Shown: positions 50,005 through 59,310, numbered from the stretch's first letter. The stretch is DNA of 62,369 bases from Streptomyces sp. A1277 (GCF_004795015.1 NZ_SSBI01000049.1:1-62369); one strand, 5' to 3'. Numbers and translations: made by a program. Notes: generated by a model not told the origin, from the letters alone.

Positions 50005-50564
50005 TCAGGCCGGCTCGGGCAGGCGGGCACCCGAGCCGCTCACCCGCACCCGCGCGTCGCCCGCCCGCAGCGTCACCGTGAGCGTGCCGGGGCGGCCCAT
50101 GTCCTCACCCTGGTGCAGGGTCAACTCGACGGTCTCCGGTACGAGGGACAGCTCCTCGATGTGCGGTTCCACGCCGGCCAGGGTGGCCCGCAGCTCGCCG
50201 TCCTCGCGGACCACGGAGACCGGCACCGCACCGGCGCGGGTGGTGAACTCCGGCTCCCCGGGGCCGCCCCGCTCGGCGAGGGCCAGGGCCGTCGCGACGG
50301 TGGCGTGGCCGCAGAACGGCACCTCGGCCTTCGGGCTGAAGTAGCGGATCACGTACCCGCGCGCGCCGGGCACGCCGCCTCGGTCCGCCCGGTCAGGAAG
50401 GCCGACTCGCTGTAGCCGAGCTCCGCCGCCACGGCCAGCATGGCCGCGTCGTCCAGACCGGCGGCGTCGAGCACGACCCCGGCGGGGTCGCCGCCCTCGG
50501 GGTCGGCGGAGAACGCCGTGTAGCGCAGCACCTCGGGGGGTCCGGCCGCGGGAAGATCGCTCAT
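50005..50564 (-). pseudogene. PhzF-family isomerase, broken by a frameshift and an internal deletion
   Basis: Frame 1 (50564 to about 50390) starts RYTAFSADPEGGDPAGVVLD and ELGYSESAFLTG. After a single-base shift at about 50380, frame 2 continues YVIRYFSPKAEVPFCGHATV and VEPHIEE. This then jumps to LVPETVELTLHQGEDMGRPG, which belongs near the C-terminus of the roughly 260-residue family. About 100 residues, including the second domain's core, are missing in frame. With both lesions the gene cannot make a working enzyme. Confidence 0.75.
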
Positions 50565-50600
50565 GTGCCGCACAGCCCCGGGCCCGGCGACGGCAATCCC

Positions 50601-50631
50601 GGGGGCCCGCACCCTTCTCGGGCGGGCCCCC
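50601..50631. terminator. Perfect 10-bp stem-loop
   Basis: GGGGGCCCGC (50601-50610) and GCGGGCCCCC (50622-50631) pair exactly with an 11-base loop, 18 bases past the stop of the secreted lamin-tail protein. Confidence 0.8.
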
Positions 50632-50648
50632 GGGGCGGGCCGTGTGAC

Positions 50649-51116
50649 TCAGTGGCAGTTCTTGGTGCCGGTGCCGGACTTCGTCCAGGAGCAGGAGTCC
50701 AGCAGCGCGCCGCTCGGCTTGATCAGCCGCGCCTTGTCACCGGTGTTGTTCCAGACGTACGAGCCGCGGTTCCAGTACACATGGCCGGGACTGGTCGTGC
50801 CCTTGCCGGTGTGGACCTTGACGGTCTTGCCGGGGCTGACGTTGTAGCTGCCGAAGGTGTACGTGTAGCCGGTGTTGTCCTTGAGCTTGTAGCCCTTGAG
50901 CTGCACCTTCGACTTGGTGTTGTTGTGTATCTCGACCCATTCGGCCTTCAGCGAGGCGTTGGACCGGGTGTCCTTGCCGGGGCTGTCGTACTGGATCTTG
51001 CCGAGATGCACTCCGCCCTGGTGCTTCGCGGCCGAGGCCGGCGTCGCGAGGAGCAGCGAACCGGCGAGTGCGGTCGTGGCGGCCAGAGCGAGGGGCGCCG
51101 CGGTGCGTATGCGCAT
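50649..51116 (-). CDS. Secreted lamin-tail-domain (LTD) protein
   Basis: A 155-residue exported protein. Residues 1-29 are a Sec signal peptide ending in ATPASAA. The mature part is a single lamin-tail domain: AEWVEIHNNTKSKVQLKGYK and LKDNTGYTYTFGSYNVSPGK, then VWNNTGDKARLIKPSGALLD, with two Cys near the end that may form a disulfide. LTD proteins occur on Streptomyces surfaces and next to nucleases; alone they probably bind a polymer. AAGGAA precedes the ATG. Confidence 0.9.
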   Translation of the reverse strand: MRIRTAAPLALAATTALAGSLLLATPASAAKHQGGVHLGKIQYDSPGKDTRSNASLKAEWVEIHNNTKSKVQLKGYKLKDNTGYTYTFGSYNVSPGKTVKVHTGKGTTSPGHVYWNRGSYVWNNTGDKARLIKPSGALLDSCSWTKSGTGTKNCH

Positions 51117-51203
51117 GCTGTGTTCCTTGTGTGGAGTTCCGGTGAAGGACTGTGAGCATAAGGGCAGGACGCGGACGCCGGGACGGATACGGCACAATCC
51201 GCG

Positions 51204-51977
51204 TCAGCCGCGCCCCACGTACGGCATCGCCGTCGCCATGACCGTCGCGAACTGGACGTTCGCCTCCAGCGGCAGCTCCGCCATGTGGAGCACCGTCCGG
51301 GCCACGTCGGCGGCCGCCATCACCGGCTCCACGGCCAGTTCGCCGTTGGCCTGGAGCGTGCCCGTCCGCATCCGCTCGGTCATGTCGGTCGCCGCGTTCC
51401 CGATGTCGATCTGGCCGCAGGCGATCCGGTGGGGGCGCCCGTCCAGCGAAAGCGACTTCGTCAGGCCGGTGATGGCGTGCTTGGTCGCGGTGTACGCCAC
51501 CGAGTGCGGGCGGGGCGTGTGCGCGGAGACCGAGCCGTTGTTGATGATCCGGCCGCCCTGCGGGTCCTGCTCCTTCATCTGCCGGTACGCCGCCTGCGCG
51601 CACAGGAAGGCGCCCGTCAGGTTCACGTCGACGACGCCGTGCCAGTCCTCGTACGCGAGGTCCTCCACCGGTACCGCGCCCGGCCCGAAGCTGCCCGCGT
51701 TGTTGAAGAGCAGATCGAGGCGGCCGAAGCACTCCCGTACGGAGGAGAACAGCGCGTCCACGTCCTGCGGGCGGGTGACGTCGGCGGGGACGGTGATCAC
51801 CCGGGCCCGTTCGCCGGCCAGCGCGGCGGTCTCGGCGAGCGGGTCCGGGCGCCGGCCCGCCAGCGCGACCGCCCAGCCGGCACCGGTCAGGGCGAGCGCC
51901 ACCGCCCGCCCGATCCCGGAGCCCGCACCCGTGACCACTGCCGTCCTCGTCGTGGAATTCAACAGTCCGTTGCTCAT
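51204..51977 (-). CDS. SDR family oxidoreductase
   Basis: A 257-residue SDR. TGAGSGIGRAVAL, AGRRPDPL (Arg pair, NADP preference), FNNAGSFG, NNGSVSAHTPRP (Ser) and YTATKHAITG (Tyr-Lys) are all in place. The C-terminal ATVMATAMPYVGRG is a form common in this subgroup. The ATG is at 51977. It is separated from the phosphatase gene by a 327-base divergent gap. The substrate is unknown. Confidence 0.88.
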   Translation of the reverse strand: MSNGLLNSTTRTAVVTGAGSGIGRAVALALTGAGWAVALAGRRPDPLAETAALAGERARVITVPADVTRPQDVDALFSSVRECFGRLDLLFNNAGSFGPGAVPVEDLAYEDWHGVVDVNLTGAFLCAQAAYRQMKEQDPQGGRIINNGSVSAHTPRPHSVAYTATKHAITGLTKSLSLDGRPHRIACGQIDIGNAATDMTERMRTGTLQANGELAVEPVMAAADVARTVLHMAELPLEANVQFATVMATAMPYVGRG

Positions 51978-52304
51978 GCAGCCGCAGCGTACGCGCGGCG
52001 GTGTCCGCCGGGGGTGTCCGGGGCGGGGCCGAGGAGCGCGGCCTCCTGCGCGCGGGCCCGACCGCCGGGGCGCTGCCGATTCCCGTCCCCCCAGGGGTGA
52101 TTCCGGGGACCGGTCCGGCGATTCCCGCCCCCTCGCGGCCCCACGCGATGATCATGGTTTGGCCGCGTACGCGGAGTTTGCCCCCGGGGGCACCATCCTG
52201 CCGCACTCCTCATCCAGGCGACGCCCGCGCGACGCGAGCACGACAACCGGAGGATGCGCCGGACCGGTGGACTTCCCCCACATCACCAGTCAGGGGAGGG
52301 ACAG
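51978..52304. other. Divergent intergenic region (SDR / PhoD)
   Basis: A 327-base gap with no gene. A direct repeat resembling the PHO box (GTTCACC type) was sought because PhoD lies downstream, but none is convincing. TGATCATGG at about 52148 is the most AT-rich piece. Confidence 0.4.
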
Positions 52305-53933
52305 ATGACGCACTCATCGCCACAGCAGGAGCTGCGCGACGCCGCCCGGCACACCGATCGCCGCCGCTTCCTCACCGTCACCGGAGCCGCCGCCGCGCTC
52401 GCCTTCTCGGTCGGCCTGCCCGCCGCCGGGACCGCCAGTGCGCGCGAGATGCAGGCCCGACGGATCGCCGAGGACCCGTTCACCCTCGGCGTCGCGTCGG
52501 GCGACCCGCTGCCCGCCTCCGTCCTCCTGTGGACACGGCTCGCGCCCCGCCCGTTCGAACCCGGCAGCGGGCTGCCCGACGCCCGCGTCGAGGTCCGCTG
52601 GGAGCTGGCCCACGACGAGCGCTTCACCCGCGTCGTCCGGCGCGGCACCACCTACGCGCACCCGGAGTTCCACCACAGCGTGCACGTCGAGGTCCAGGGC
52701 CTCGCCCCGGACCGCGTCCTCTACTACCGCTTCCGCGCCGGACAGTGGACCAGCCCCGTCGGCCGCACCCGCACCGCGCCCGCGCCCGGCGCCCGCAAGC
52801 GCGAACTGAGCCTCGCCGCCGTCTCCTGCCAGGCGTACCACGACGGCTACTTCACCGCGTACAAGCACCTCGCCCAGGAGGACGTGGACGTCGTCTTCCA
52901 CCTCGGCGACTACCTCTACGAGTACGCCGTCACCGCGACCGGCGGCGCCCGCGACTACACCGACCGCACCCTGCCCGCCCTCTTCAACCGGGAGACGGCC
53001 ACGCTGGAGGACTACCGCCTGCGGTACGCCCTCTACAAGTCCGACCCCGACCTGCGCGCCGCCCACGCGGCGCACCCCTTCGTCGTCACCTGGGACGACC
53101 ACGAGACCGAGAACAACTACGCGGGCGACATCTCCGAGGACGACGCACCGCGCGAGGAGTTCCTGATCCGCCGGGCCGCCGCGTACCGCGCGTACTGGGA
53201 GAACCAGCCGCTGCGCGCGCCCCAGCGGCCGACCGGACCCGACATGCGGCTCTACCGCCGGCTGAACTTCGGCCGGCTCGCCCAGTTCGACGTCCTCGAC
53301 ACCCGCCAGTACCGCAGCGACCAGGCGTACGGCGACGGCTGGCAGACCCCCGGGCCCGAGTCCGAGGACCCGAAGCGCACCCTGACCGGTGCCACCCAGG
53401 AGCGCTGGCTCATCGACGGCTGGCGCCACTCGCACGCCACCTGGAACGTCGTGCCGCAGCAGGTCACCTTCGCCCAGCGGCGCGACGTGCCGACCGACGC
53501 CTTCAAGCTGTCCATGGACTCCTGGGACGGCTACCCGGCCTCCCGCGACCGCATCCTGAAGGGCGCCGAGCGCGCCGGCGTGGACAACCTCATGGTGCTC
53601 ACCGGCGATGTGCACGTGAGCTACGCCTTCGACCTCAAGCGGGACTTCGACGACCCGGCGTCGCGCACCGTCGGCACCGAGATCGTCACCACGTCCGTCA
53701 CCAGCGGCAAGGACGGCTCCGAGAAGCCGTCCAACTACACCAACCTCACGCGGGCCAACCCGCACCTGAAGTTCTACAACGGGCGCCGCGGCTACGCCGT
53801 CGTCACCCTCCAGGAGCGCCGGGCGCGCGCCGACTTCCGTACGGTCTCCGCCGTCACCAAGCCGGGCGCCCCCGTCACCACCGCCGGCTCCTACGTCACC
53901 GAGGCCGGCGACCCGGGCCTGAAGCCTGCCTGA
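52305..53933 (+). CDS. phoD: Alkaline phosphatase D (PhoD), Tat-exported
   Basis: A 542-residue secreted phosphodiesterase/phosphatase. The Tat signal is DRRRFLTVTGAAAALAFS (twin Arg) within residues 15-45. The N-terminal beta domain (about 50-160) precedes the metallophosphatase domain, which has HLGDYLYEY, VVTWDDHETENN and LTGDVHVSYAFD with the iron and calcium ligands. The family uses Fe3+ and Ca2+ and releases phosphate from mono- and diesters, including teichoic acid. GGGGAGGGACAG precedes the ATG at 52305. Expected control is by PhoR-PhoP, but no box is certain. Confidence 0.95.
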   Translation: MTHSSPQQELRDAARHTDRRRFLTVTGAAAALAFSVGLPAAGTASAREMQARRIAEDPFTLGVASGDPLPASVLLWTRLAPRPFEPGSGLPDARVEVRWELAHDERFTRVVRRGTTYAHPEFHHSVHVEVQGLAPDRVLYYRFRAGQWTSPVGRTRTAPAPGARKRELSLAAVSCQAYHDGYFTAYKHLAQEDVDVVFHLGDYLYEYAVTATGGARDYTDRTLPALFNRETATLEDYRLRYALYKSDPDLRAAHAAHPFVVTWDDHETENNYAGDISEDDAPREEFLIRRAAAYRAYWENQPLRAPQRPTGPDMRLYRRLNFGRLAQFDVLDTRQYRSDQAYGDGWQTPGPESEDPKRTLTGATQERWLIDGWRHSHATWNVVPQQVTFAQRRDVPTDAFKLSMDSWDGYPASRDRILKGAERAGVDNLMVLTGDVHVSYAFDLKRDFDDPASRTVGTEIVTTSVTSGKDGSEKPSNYTNLTRANPHLKFYNGRRGYAVVTLQERRARADFRTVSAVTKPGAPVTTAGSYVTEAGDPGLKPA

Positions 53934-53950
53934 TCCCTACGGGCCGGCGC

Positions 53951-54946
53951 CTACGCGTCCACCGGGTAGCGGACGCCGACGCGGTCACGCACCGCGTCGA
54001 GCGTCCGCATCACCGCGAGCGAACCCTCCAGCGGCACCAGCGGGGACTCCGTCTCGCCCGCCCGGACCGCGCGCATCACCTCGGCCGCCTCGTACTGCAT
54101 CCCCGACAGACCCCGCGGACCCGGGCCCGAGGTGATCTCCTCGGGCTCGCCGCCCGCCCGGTGCAGCGTGAAGCCCTGCGGGTGGAAGAAGCTGTGCGGG
54201 ATGTCGATCCGCCCGCCCGTCCCGATCACCGTGGCGGCGGTCGGGTGGTGCCCGACGATCGAGCAGGACAGCAGCGCGGTGGCACCCGAGTCCCAGCCCA
54301 GCAGCATCCCGGTGTTCAGGTCCACGCCCTCCGGCGACAGCAGCGCGTCCGCCTGCACCCGGTCCGGCTCGCCCAGCAGCAGCTGCGCGAACGCCACCGG
54401 ATACACGCCCAGGTCCAGCAGCGCGCCGCCGCCCAGCCGCGGGTCGCGCAGCCGGTGCCCCGGCCCCAGGTCGCCCGCGAAGCCGAAGTCGGCCTGCACG
54501 GTGCGGATCTCGCCGATCGCCCCGTCCCGCACCAGCTCGGTCAGCCGCCGCACGACCGGGTTGCAGTACGTCCACATCGCTTCCATCAGGAAGACCCCGC
54601 GGTCCCGGGCGAGCTTCACCAGCTCCCGGGCCTCGCGCTCGTTGAGCGTGAACGCCTTCTCGCACAGCACGTGCTTCCCGGCCTCCAGTGCGAGCGCGGC
54701 GGCCTCCCGGTGCGCGGAGTGCGGCGTGGCCACGTACACCACGTCGACCTCGTCGTCCGCGACCAGACCGGCCCAGCTGCCGTACGCCCTCGGTATCCCG
54801 AACCGCTCCGCGAACGCCTGCGCCGAGGCATCCGTACGGGAGGCCACGGCCACCACCTCCGCATCGGGCATGGCCCGCAGATCAGCGGTGAACGTCGTCG
54901 CGATCCCACCAGTCGCCAGCACGCCCCAACGGACAGTCCTGCTCAT
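53951..54946 (-). CDS. Gfo/Idh/MocA family oxidoreductase
   Basis: A 331-residue NAD(P)-dependent sugar or diol dehydrogenase. The Rossmann start WGVLATGGIATTF, the conserved CEKAFTLN (EKP-type Lys replaced in context by EKA), GALLDLGVYPV with catalytic Asp/His neighbourhood, and FHPQGF support the dihydrodiol/trans-dihydrobenzene-diol-type branch. GGGAGC precedes the ATG at 54946. It diverges from the Bcr/CflA exporter. The substrate is unknown. Confidence 0.9.
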   Translation of the reverse strand: MSRTVRWGVLATGGIATTFTADLRAMPDAEVVAVASRTDASAQAFAERFGIPRAYGSWAGLVADDEVDVVYVATPHSAHREAAALALEAGKHVLCEKAFTLNEREARELVKLARDRGVFLMEAMWTYCNPVVRRLTELVRDGAIGEIRTVQADFGFAGDLGPGHRLRDPRLGGGALLDLGVYPVAFAQLLLGEPDRVQADALLSPEGVDLNTGMLLGWDSGATALLSCSIVGHHPTAATVIGTGGRIDIPHSFFHPQGFTLHRAGGEPEEITSGPGPRGLSGMQYEAAEVMRAVRAGETESPLVPLEGSLAVMRTLDAVRDRVGVRYPVDA

Positions 54947-55024
54947 GCACGCTCCCAAAAAGGTGTCGACCATCCCCGCTGAGCTGAGAGCATAGAGCCG
55001 GATTCAACAACTATGGAGATGAGA

Positions 55025-56341
55025 ATGCCGGAGAGCGGCGTCAGCCGGGCCCAGCAGATACGTACCACCGACACCACCGGAACCGCCGCCGCTCCTCACG
55101 GCGGGGCCCCACTTCCCGGCGGAGCCACCGCCGCCGCCCGGCGCACCGGCCTCCTCGTCACCCTGGTCCTCGGCGGCCTGACCGCGCTCCCGCCGCTGTC
55201 CATGGACATGTACCTCCCGGCGCTCCCCGCGGTCACCGACTCGCTGCACGCCCCCGCCGCCACCGTTCAGCTCACCCTCACCGCCTGCCTCACCGGCATG
55301 GCGCTCGGCCAGGTCGTAGTCGGACCGATGAGCGACCGCTGGGGCAGGCGCCGCCCGCTGCTCCTCGGCATGGTGGTCTACGTCCTCGCCACCGCGCTCT
55401 GCATCTTCGCCCCGTCCGCCGGGCTCCTGATCGCCTTCCGCCTGATCCAGGGCCTCGCGGGCGCGGCCGGCATCGTCATCGCCCGGGCCGTGGTGCGCGA
55501 CATGTACGACGGCGTCGCGATGGCGCGGTTCTTCTCGACCCTGATGCTGATCTCCGGCGTCGCCCCCGTCATCGCGCCGGTCATCGGCGGCCAGGTCCTG
55601 CGGCTCACCGACTGGCGCGGCATCTTCGCCGTCCTCACCGTGGTCGGCGTCCTGTTCACCCTCGTCGTCTGGAAGTGGCTCGGCGAGACCCTGCCGCCCG
55701 CCGAGCGCCACACCGGCGGCATCGGCGACGCGCTGCGCACGATGCGCGCCCTGCTCGCCGACCGCGTCTTCACCGGCTACATGATCGCGGGCAGCCTCGC
55801 CTTCGCAGCCCTCTTCGCCTACGTGAGCGCCTCGCCCTTCGTCATCCAGGAGATCTACGGCGCCTCCCCGCAGACCTTCAGCCTGCTGTTCGGCATCAAC
55901 TCCATCGGCCTGATCACCGTCGGCCAGATCAACGGCAAGCTGCTCGTCGGCCGGGTCAGCCTCGACAAGGCCCTCACCTGCGGACTCGTCGTCATCGTGA
56001 CCGCCGCGGTCGCCCTGCTCCTGATGACCTCCGGCGCCTTCGGCGACGTCGGGCTCGTGCCGGTGGCCGCCGGGCTGTTCGTGCTGATGTCGGCGATGGG
56101 CCTGGCGATGCCCAACACCAACGCCCAGGCGCTGATGCGCACCAAGCACGCCGCCGGATCGGCCTCCGCGCTGCTCGGCACCTCGCAGTTCCTGATCGGG
56201 GCCGTCGCCTCCCCGCTCGTCGGGATCGCGGGCGAGGAGACCGCGGTGCCCATGGCCGTCGTCCAGCTCGTCTGCGCGGCCGGCGCGCTCGTCTGCTTCC
56301 TCGGCCTGTGCCGCCCCTGGCAGCGCACCTCCGCGATCTGA
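55025..56341 (+). CDS. Bcr/CflA family multidrug exporter (MFS, 12 TM)
   Basis: A 438-residue exporter. Residues 1-40 are a hydrophilic tail, then 12 helices. PLSMDMYLPALPAVTDSL, GQVVVGPMSDRWGRRRPLL (motif A) and RAVVRDMYDG are diagnostic of Bcr/CflA. Three in-frame ATGs (55013, 55019, 55025) are possible; the last has GGAGATGAGA at correct spacing. It probably exports bicyclomycin- or chloramphenicol-like drugs. The next gene starts 30 bases later from its own leaderless promoter. Confidence 0.9.
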   Translation: MPESGVSRAQQIRTTDTTGTAAAPHGGAPLPGGATAAARRTGLLVTLVLGGLTALPPLSMDMYLPALPAVTDSLHAPAATVQLTLTACLTGMALGQVVVGPMSDRWGRRRPLLLGMVVYVLATALCIFAPSAGLLIAFRLIQGLAGAAGIVIARAVVRDMYDGVAMARFFSTLMLISGVAPVIAPVIGGQVLRLTDWRGIFAVLTVVGVLFTLVVWKWLGETLPPAERHTGGIGDALRTMRALLADRVFTGYMIAGSLAFAALFAYVSASPFVIQEIYGASPQTFSLLFGINSIGLITVGQINGKLLVGRVSLDKALTCGLVVIVTAAVALLLMTSGAFGDVGLVPVAAGLFVLMSAMGLAMPNTNAQALMRTKHAAGSASALLGTSQFLIGAVASPLVGIAGEETAVPMAVVQLVCAAGALVCFLGLCRPWQRTSAI

Positions 56342-56358
56342 GCGCCCCCCCGCCCGCC

Positions 56359-56364
56359 TACAAT
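56359..56364 (+). promoter_or_regulatory. -10 element (TACAAT) of a leaderless promoter
   Basis: TACAAT ends six bases before the GTG at 56371, so transcription would start at the G of the start codon. There is no ribosome site. Confidence 0.65.
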
Positions 56365-56370
56365 TCCTCG

Positions 56371-57369
56371 GTGAACGCCACCCTCCCCACCGCGGAAGCC
56401 CTGCGCGCGGCCCTGGCCGGACTCCTCGACGGGCTGCCGCCCAAGCAGGCGGGCCAGGCCGTCGACCGGCTCATCGCCCACTACCGGGGCACGATCCCCA
56501 CGGACACCCCGGTGCTCCGCGACCGATCGGACGTGGTCGCGTACGCCGCGTACCGGATGCCGGCCACCTTCGAAGCCGTACGGGCCGCCCTCGGCGCCCT
56601 GCACGCGGCCGCCCCCGACTGGGCGCCCGCCACGCACACCGACATCGGCGGCGGCACCGGGGCCGCGAGCTGGGCCGTCGCCGGGGAGTGGGAGGGCCAC
56701 CGCACCACGGTCCTGGACTGGGCCGAACCCGCGCTCGCCCTGGGCCGCGAACTGGCCGGCGCCTCCGGCCTGCCCGCCCTGCGCACCGCCGACTGGCAGC
56801 GCGCCCGCATCGGCAAGGACCTGGACCTCCCCGCCACGGACCTGGTGACGATCTCCTACGTACTCAACGAGCTGACCGGCCAGGCCCGCACCGCCCTCAT
56901 CGACGCCGCCGCCGGGGCCGCCCAGGCCGTCGTGGTGGTCGAGGCAGGCACCCCCGACGGCTACGCCCGCATCATCGAGGCCCGCGACCGGCTGATCGCC
57001 GCCGGGCTCACCGTCGCCGCGCCCTGCCCGCACAGCGGCGCCTGCCCTATCGAGCCGGGCACCGACTGGTGCCACTTCTCGGCCCGGGTCAGCCGCTCCT
57101 CCCTGCACCGCAAGGTCAAGGGCGGCACGCTGGCGTACGAGGACGAGAAGTTCAGCTACGTCGCCGCCACCCGCTTCGCGCCCCGGCCCGTGGCCGCCCG
57201 GGTCACCCGCAGGCCGCAGATCCGCAAGGGCCAGGTGCTCCTGGAGCTCTGCACCCGCGACGAGGGCCTGCGGCGGGCCACGGTCACCAAGCGGCACGGC
57301 GAGCTGTACCGCGCCGCCCGGGACACCGACTGGGGCGACGCCTGGCCGCCGCCGCAGGACACTCCCTAG
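56371..57369 (+). CDS. Rsm22-family small-subunit ribosomal methyltransferase-like protein
   Basis: A 332-residue protein of the Rsm22 family. The SAM motif appears as TDIGGGTGAASWAV, followed by YVLNEL. The C-terminal CPHSGACPI and DWCHFSARVSRS give the conserved Cys/His cluster, thought to hold an iron-sulfur centre in mitochondrial METTL17/Rsm22. In bacteria the role is not settled; links to the small ribosomal subunit are inferred. Expression is probably leaderless. It faces the DDAH gene with seven bases between stops. Confidence 0.85.
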   Translation: MNATLPTAEALRAALAGLLDGLPPKQAGQAVDRLIAHYRGTIPTDTPVLRDRSDVVAYAAYRMPATFEAVRAALGALHAAAPDWAPATHTDIGGGTGAASWAVAGEWEGHRTTVLDWAEPALALGRELAGASGLPALRTADWQRARIGKDLDLPATDLVTISYVLNELTGQARTALIDAAAGAAQAVVVVEAGTPDGYARIIEARDRLIAAGLTVAAPCPHSGACPIEPGTDWCHFSARVSRSSLHRKVKGGTLAYEDEKFSYVAATRFAPRPVAARVTRRPQIRKGQVLLELCTRDEGLRRATVTKRHGELYRAARDTDWGDAWPPPQDTP

Positions 57370-57376
57370 CCCATCC

Positions 57377-58246
57377 CTAGCCCCGCAGCTCCTGCGTGCA
57401 GCACTTCACGCTGCCGCCGCCCTTCAGCAGCTCGCTCAGGTCCATCGGCACCGGCTCGAAACCGCGCGCCCGCAACGGGTCGAACAGGCCCGTCGCGGCC
57501 TGCGGCAGCAGCACGTGGCGTCCGTCGCTGACCGCGTTCAGACCGAGCGCGGCGGCGTCCGCCTCCTCGGCGATCAGCGCGTCCGGGAAGAGCCGGGCCA
57601 GCACCGCGCGGCTGCCCGGGGAGAAGGCCGGCGGGTAGTACATGACCTCGTCGGCCGCCTCGTCGAGCACGCTCAGGGCCGTATCGAGGTGGTAGTAGCG
57701 CGGGTCCACCAGATCGAGGCCGATCACCGGACGGCCGAAGAACTCCTGCGCCTCCGCGTGCGAGAGCGGACTCGACCGGAAGCCCCGCCCGGCCAGGACG
57801 TACGAGGAGGTCACCGCGAAGTCGCCCTCGCCCTCGTTGACGTGGTCGGGCTCGTGGATCTCGGTGAAGCCGTGGCCGCGGAACCAGTCGCGGTGGGCGG
57901 CGGCCTCCTCGAACCGCTCACGGTACGCGAAGCGGGCGCCCAGCACCCGGCCGTCGATCACCGTGGCCCCGTTCGCCGCGAAGACCATGTCGGGCAGGTC
58001 GGGGTACGGCTCCAGCAGATCGACCGTGTGGCCGAGCGCGCGGTAGCGGTCGCGCAGGTCCTCCCACTGGGTCTGCGCCAGCGGCAGGTCGACCGGCTTG
58101 GTGGGGTCCATCCAGGGATTGATGGAATACGTCACCCTGAAGTGGGAAGGGGCACACATCAGGTAGTGCCGGGGTGTGGCCTGACGGCTGGAGGGGCGGC
58201 GCGAAGCGCCTCGGTGAGGGGTGGCGGTCGGGCGACGGGTGGGCAA
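57377..58246 (-). CDS. Dimethylarginine dimethylaminohydrolase (amidinotransferase fold)
   Basis: A 289-residue enzyme. The core follows DDAH/arginine deiminase-like proteins: FRVTYSINPWMDP, MVFAANGATV (substrate Asp/Asn), GEGDFAV, DPRYYHLDTALSVLD with catalytic His, and GGGSVKCCTQEL with nucleophile Cys near residue 282. It splits dimethylarginine to citrulline and dimethylamine. I chose the TTG at 58246 because GAGGAG lies six bases ahead; the extra 40 residues are Arg/Pro/Thr-rich. The internal ATG at MCAPSHF is an alternative start. Confidence 0.88.
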   Translation of the reverse strand: MPTRRPTATPHRGASRRPSSRQATPRHYLMCAPSHFRVTYSINPWMDPTKPVDLPLAQTQWEDLRDRYRALGHTVDLLEPYPDLPDMVFAANGATVIDGRVLGARFAYRERFEEAAAHRDWFRGHGFTEIHEPDHVNEGEGDFAVTSSYVLAGRGFRSSPLSHAEAQEFFGRPVIGLDLVDPRYYHLDTALSVLDEAADEVMYYPPAFSPGSRAVLARLFPDALIAEEADAAALGLNAVSDGRHVLLPQAATGLFDPLRARGFEPVPMDLSELLKGGGSVKCCTQELRG

Positions 58247-58563
58247 CGAAGGCTCCTCACGAGTCGTCGCGGCGGCTGGTGGCCGCTGCGGCCGGTGCGT
58301 CGCACGGGTGTGTGCGTGAGCCCATGGTGCGCCGTACGGGGCCCCGGACACAGTGGTCCGATCGGGTGGTTCGGGCGGACGCGGCCGGCCGCGCGCGCCC
58401 CTTTCCGGCCCGGGGCCGGGAAAGTACGCGCCCTTTCATGACAAAGCGTGTGATAGTGCCCACCGTGCGGCATCGGCCGTCCCACCCCGCTTCCGCGCTC
58501 TGGCCACCCGAGGCGCAGGATGGTGGGACCATGGGCAGGGGCAACGCAAAGGCAAGGGGATAG
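58247..58563. other. Intergenic region (DDAH / primase-polymerase gene)
   Basis: A 317-base divergent gap. No gene. GATAGT (about 58452-58457) with CATGACA about 13 bases ahead could be a promoter toward the primase-polymerase gene. Confidence 0.4.
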
Positions 58564-59310
58564 ATGGGCGCCGATTTCGGCCGTAATCGCGGCTCAGAGA
58601 GCAAGTTTTCCCAGTGGCTGCGGCGACGACCCAAACCGCAGCAGCGCGAGGTCGACGACACCGCACGGGAGGCGCTGCTCCTGGCTGTCGCCGAAGCCGG
58701 AATGCCGATCGCGCCCGCCGCCCACCCGGTCGGCTACCGATGTTCGTGCGAACGCATCGGCTGTCCCACCCCGGCCCGCCATCCGATCTCCTTCGCCTGG
58801 CAGACGCAGTCCACCACCGACCGCGCCCAGATCGAGCGCTGGGCCCGCAGCCAGCCGCAGGCCAACTTCATCACGGCGACCGGCATGATCCACGACGTGC
58901 TCGACGTCCCGCTCTCCGCGGGCGCCCAGGCGCTGGAGCGGCTGCTCGACGCCGGTGTCGAGGTCGGCCCCGTGGCCCGCTCCGGCGACGACCGGATGCT
59001 GTTCTTCACGGCGACGCGCGGCACGCCGGAGGACGAGGACGAGTGGTGGCCGTGCGAGCTGGACTGCCACCCCGAGACGATGGACGAGCACCCGGGCCTG
59101 CGCTGGCACTGCCGGGGCAGCTATGTGCTGCTGCCGCCCGCCCTGCTCCCCGGTGAGCTGGACGTCGCCTGGCTGCGGGGCCCCGAGCACCCGCTGCCCG
59201 ACCCGCTGACGCTCCTGGAGACGCTGACGGACGCGTGCGCGCGGTTCGTGGGCTCCGCCGAGCAGAGCGACGTCGACCACGACGCGGTGGCCTGGCCGCT
59301 GCGCCGGTGA
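58564..59310 (+). CDS. Bifunctional DNA primase/polymerase N-terminal domain protein
   Basis: A 248-residue protein. It matches the prim-pol (AEP) N-terminal domain often seen alone in Streptomyces: CERIGCPTPARHPI (zinc-like Cys pair), FAWQTQSTTD, ITATGMIHDVLDVPL with paired acidic residues, then GLRWHCRGSYVLLPP. The C-terminal helicase half of full primases is missing, which is normal for this class. A role in repair or in regulation through nucleotide binding has been suggested, but is unproven. The ATG at 58564 is used. Confidence 0.82.
   Translation: MGADFGRNRGSESKFSQWLRRRPKPQQREVDDTAREALLLAVAEAGMPIAPAAHPVGYRCSCERIGCPTPARHPISFAWQTQSTTDRAQIERWARSQPQANFITATGMIHDVLDVPLSAGAQALERLLDAGVEVGPVARSGDDRMLFFTATRGTPEDEDEWWPCELDCHPETMDEHPGLRWHCRGSYVLLPPALLPGELDVAWLRGPEHPLPDPLTLLETLTDACARFVGSAEQSDVDHDAVAWPLRR

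Noticed and set aside
51978..52304. PHO box before phoD
   Set aside because: No pair of GTTCACC-like 11-mers at the expected spacing could be found by eye.
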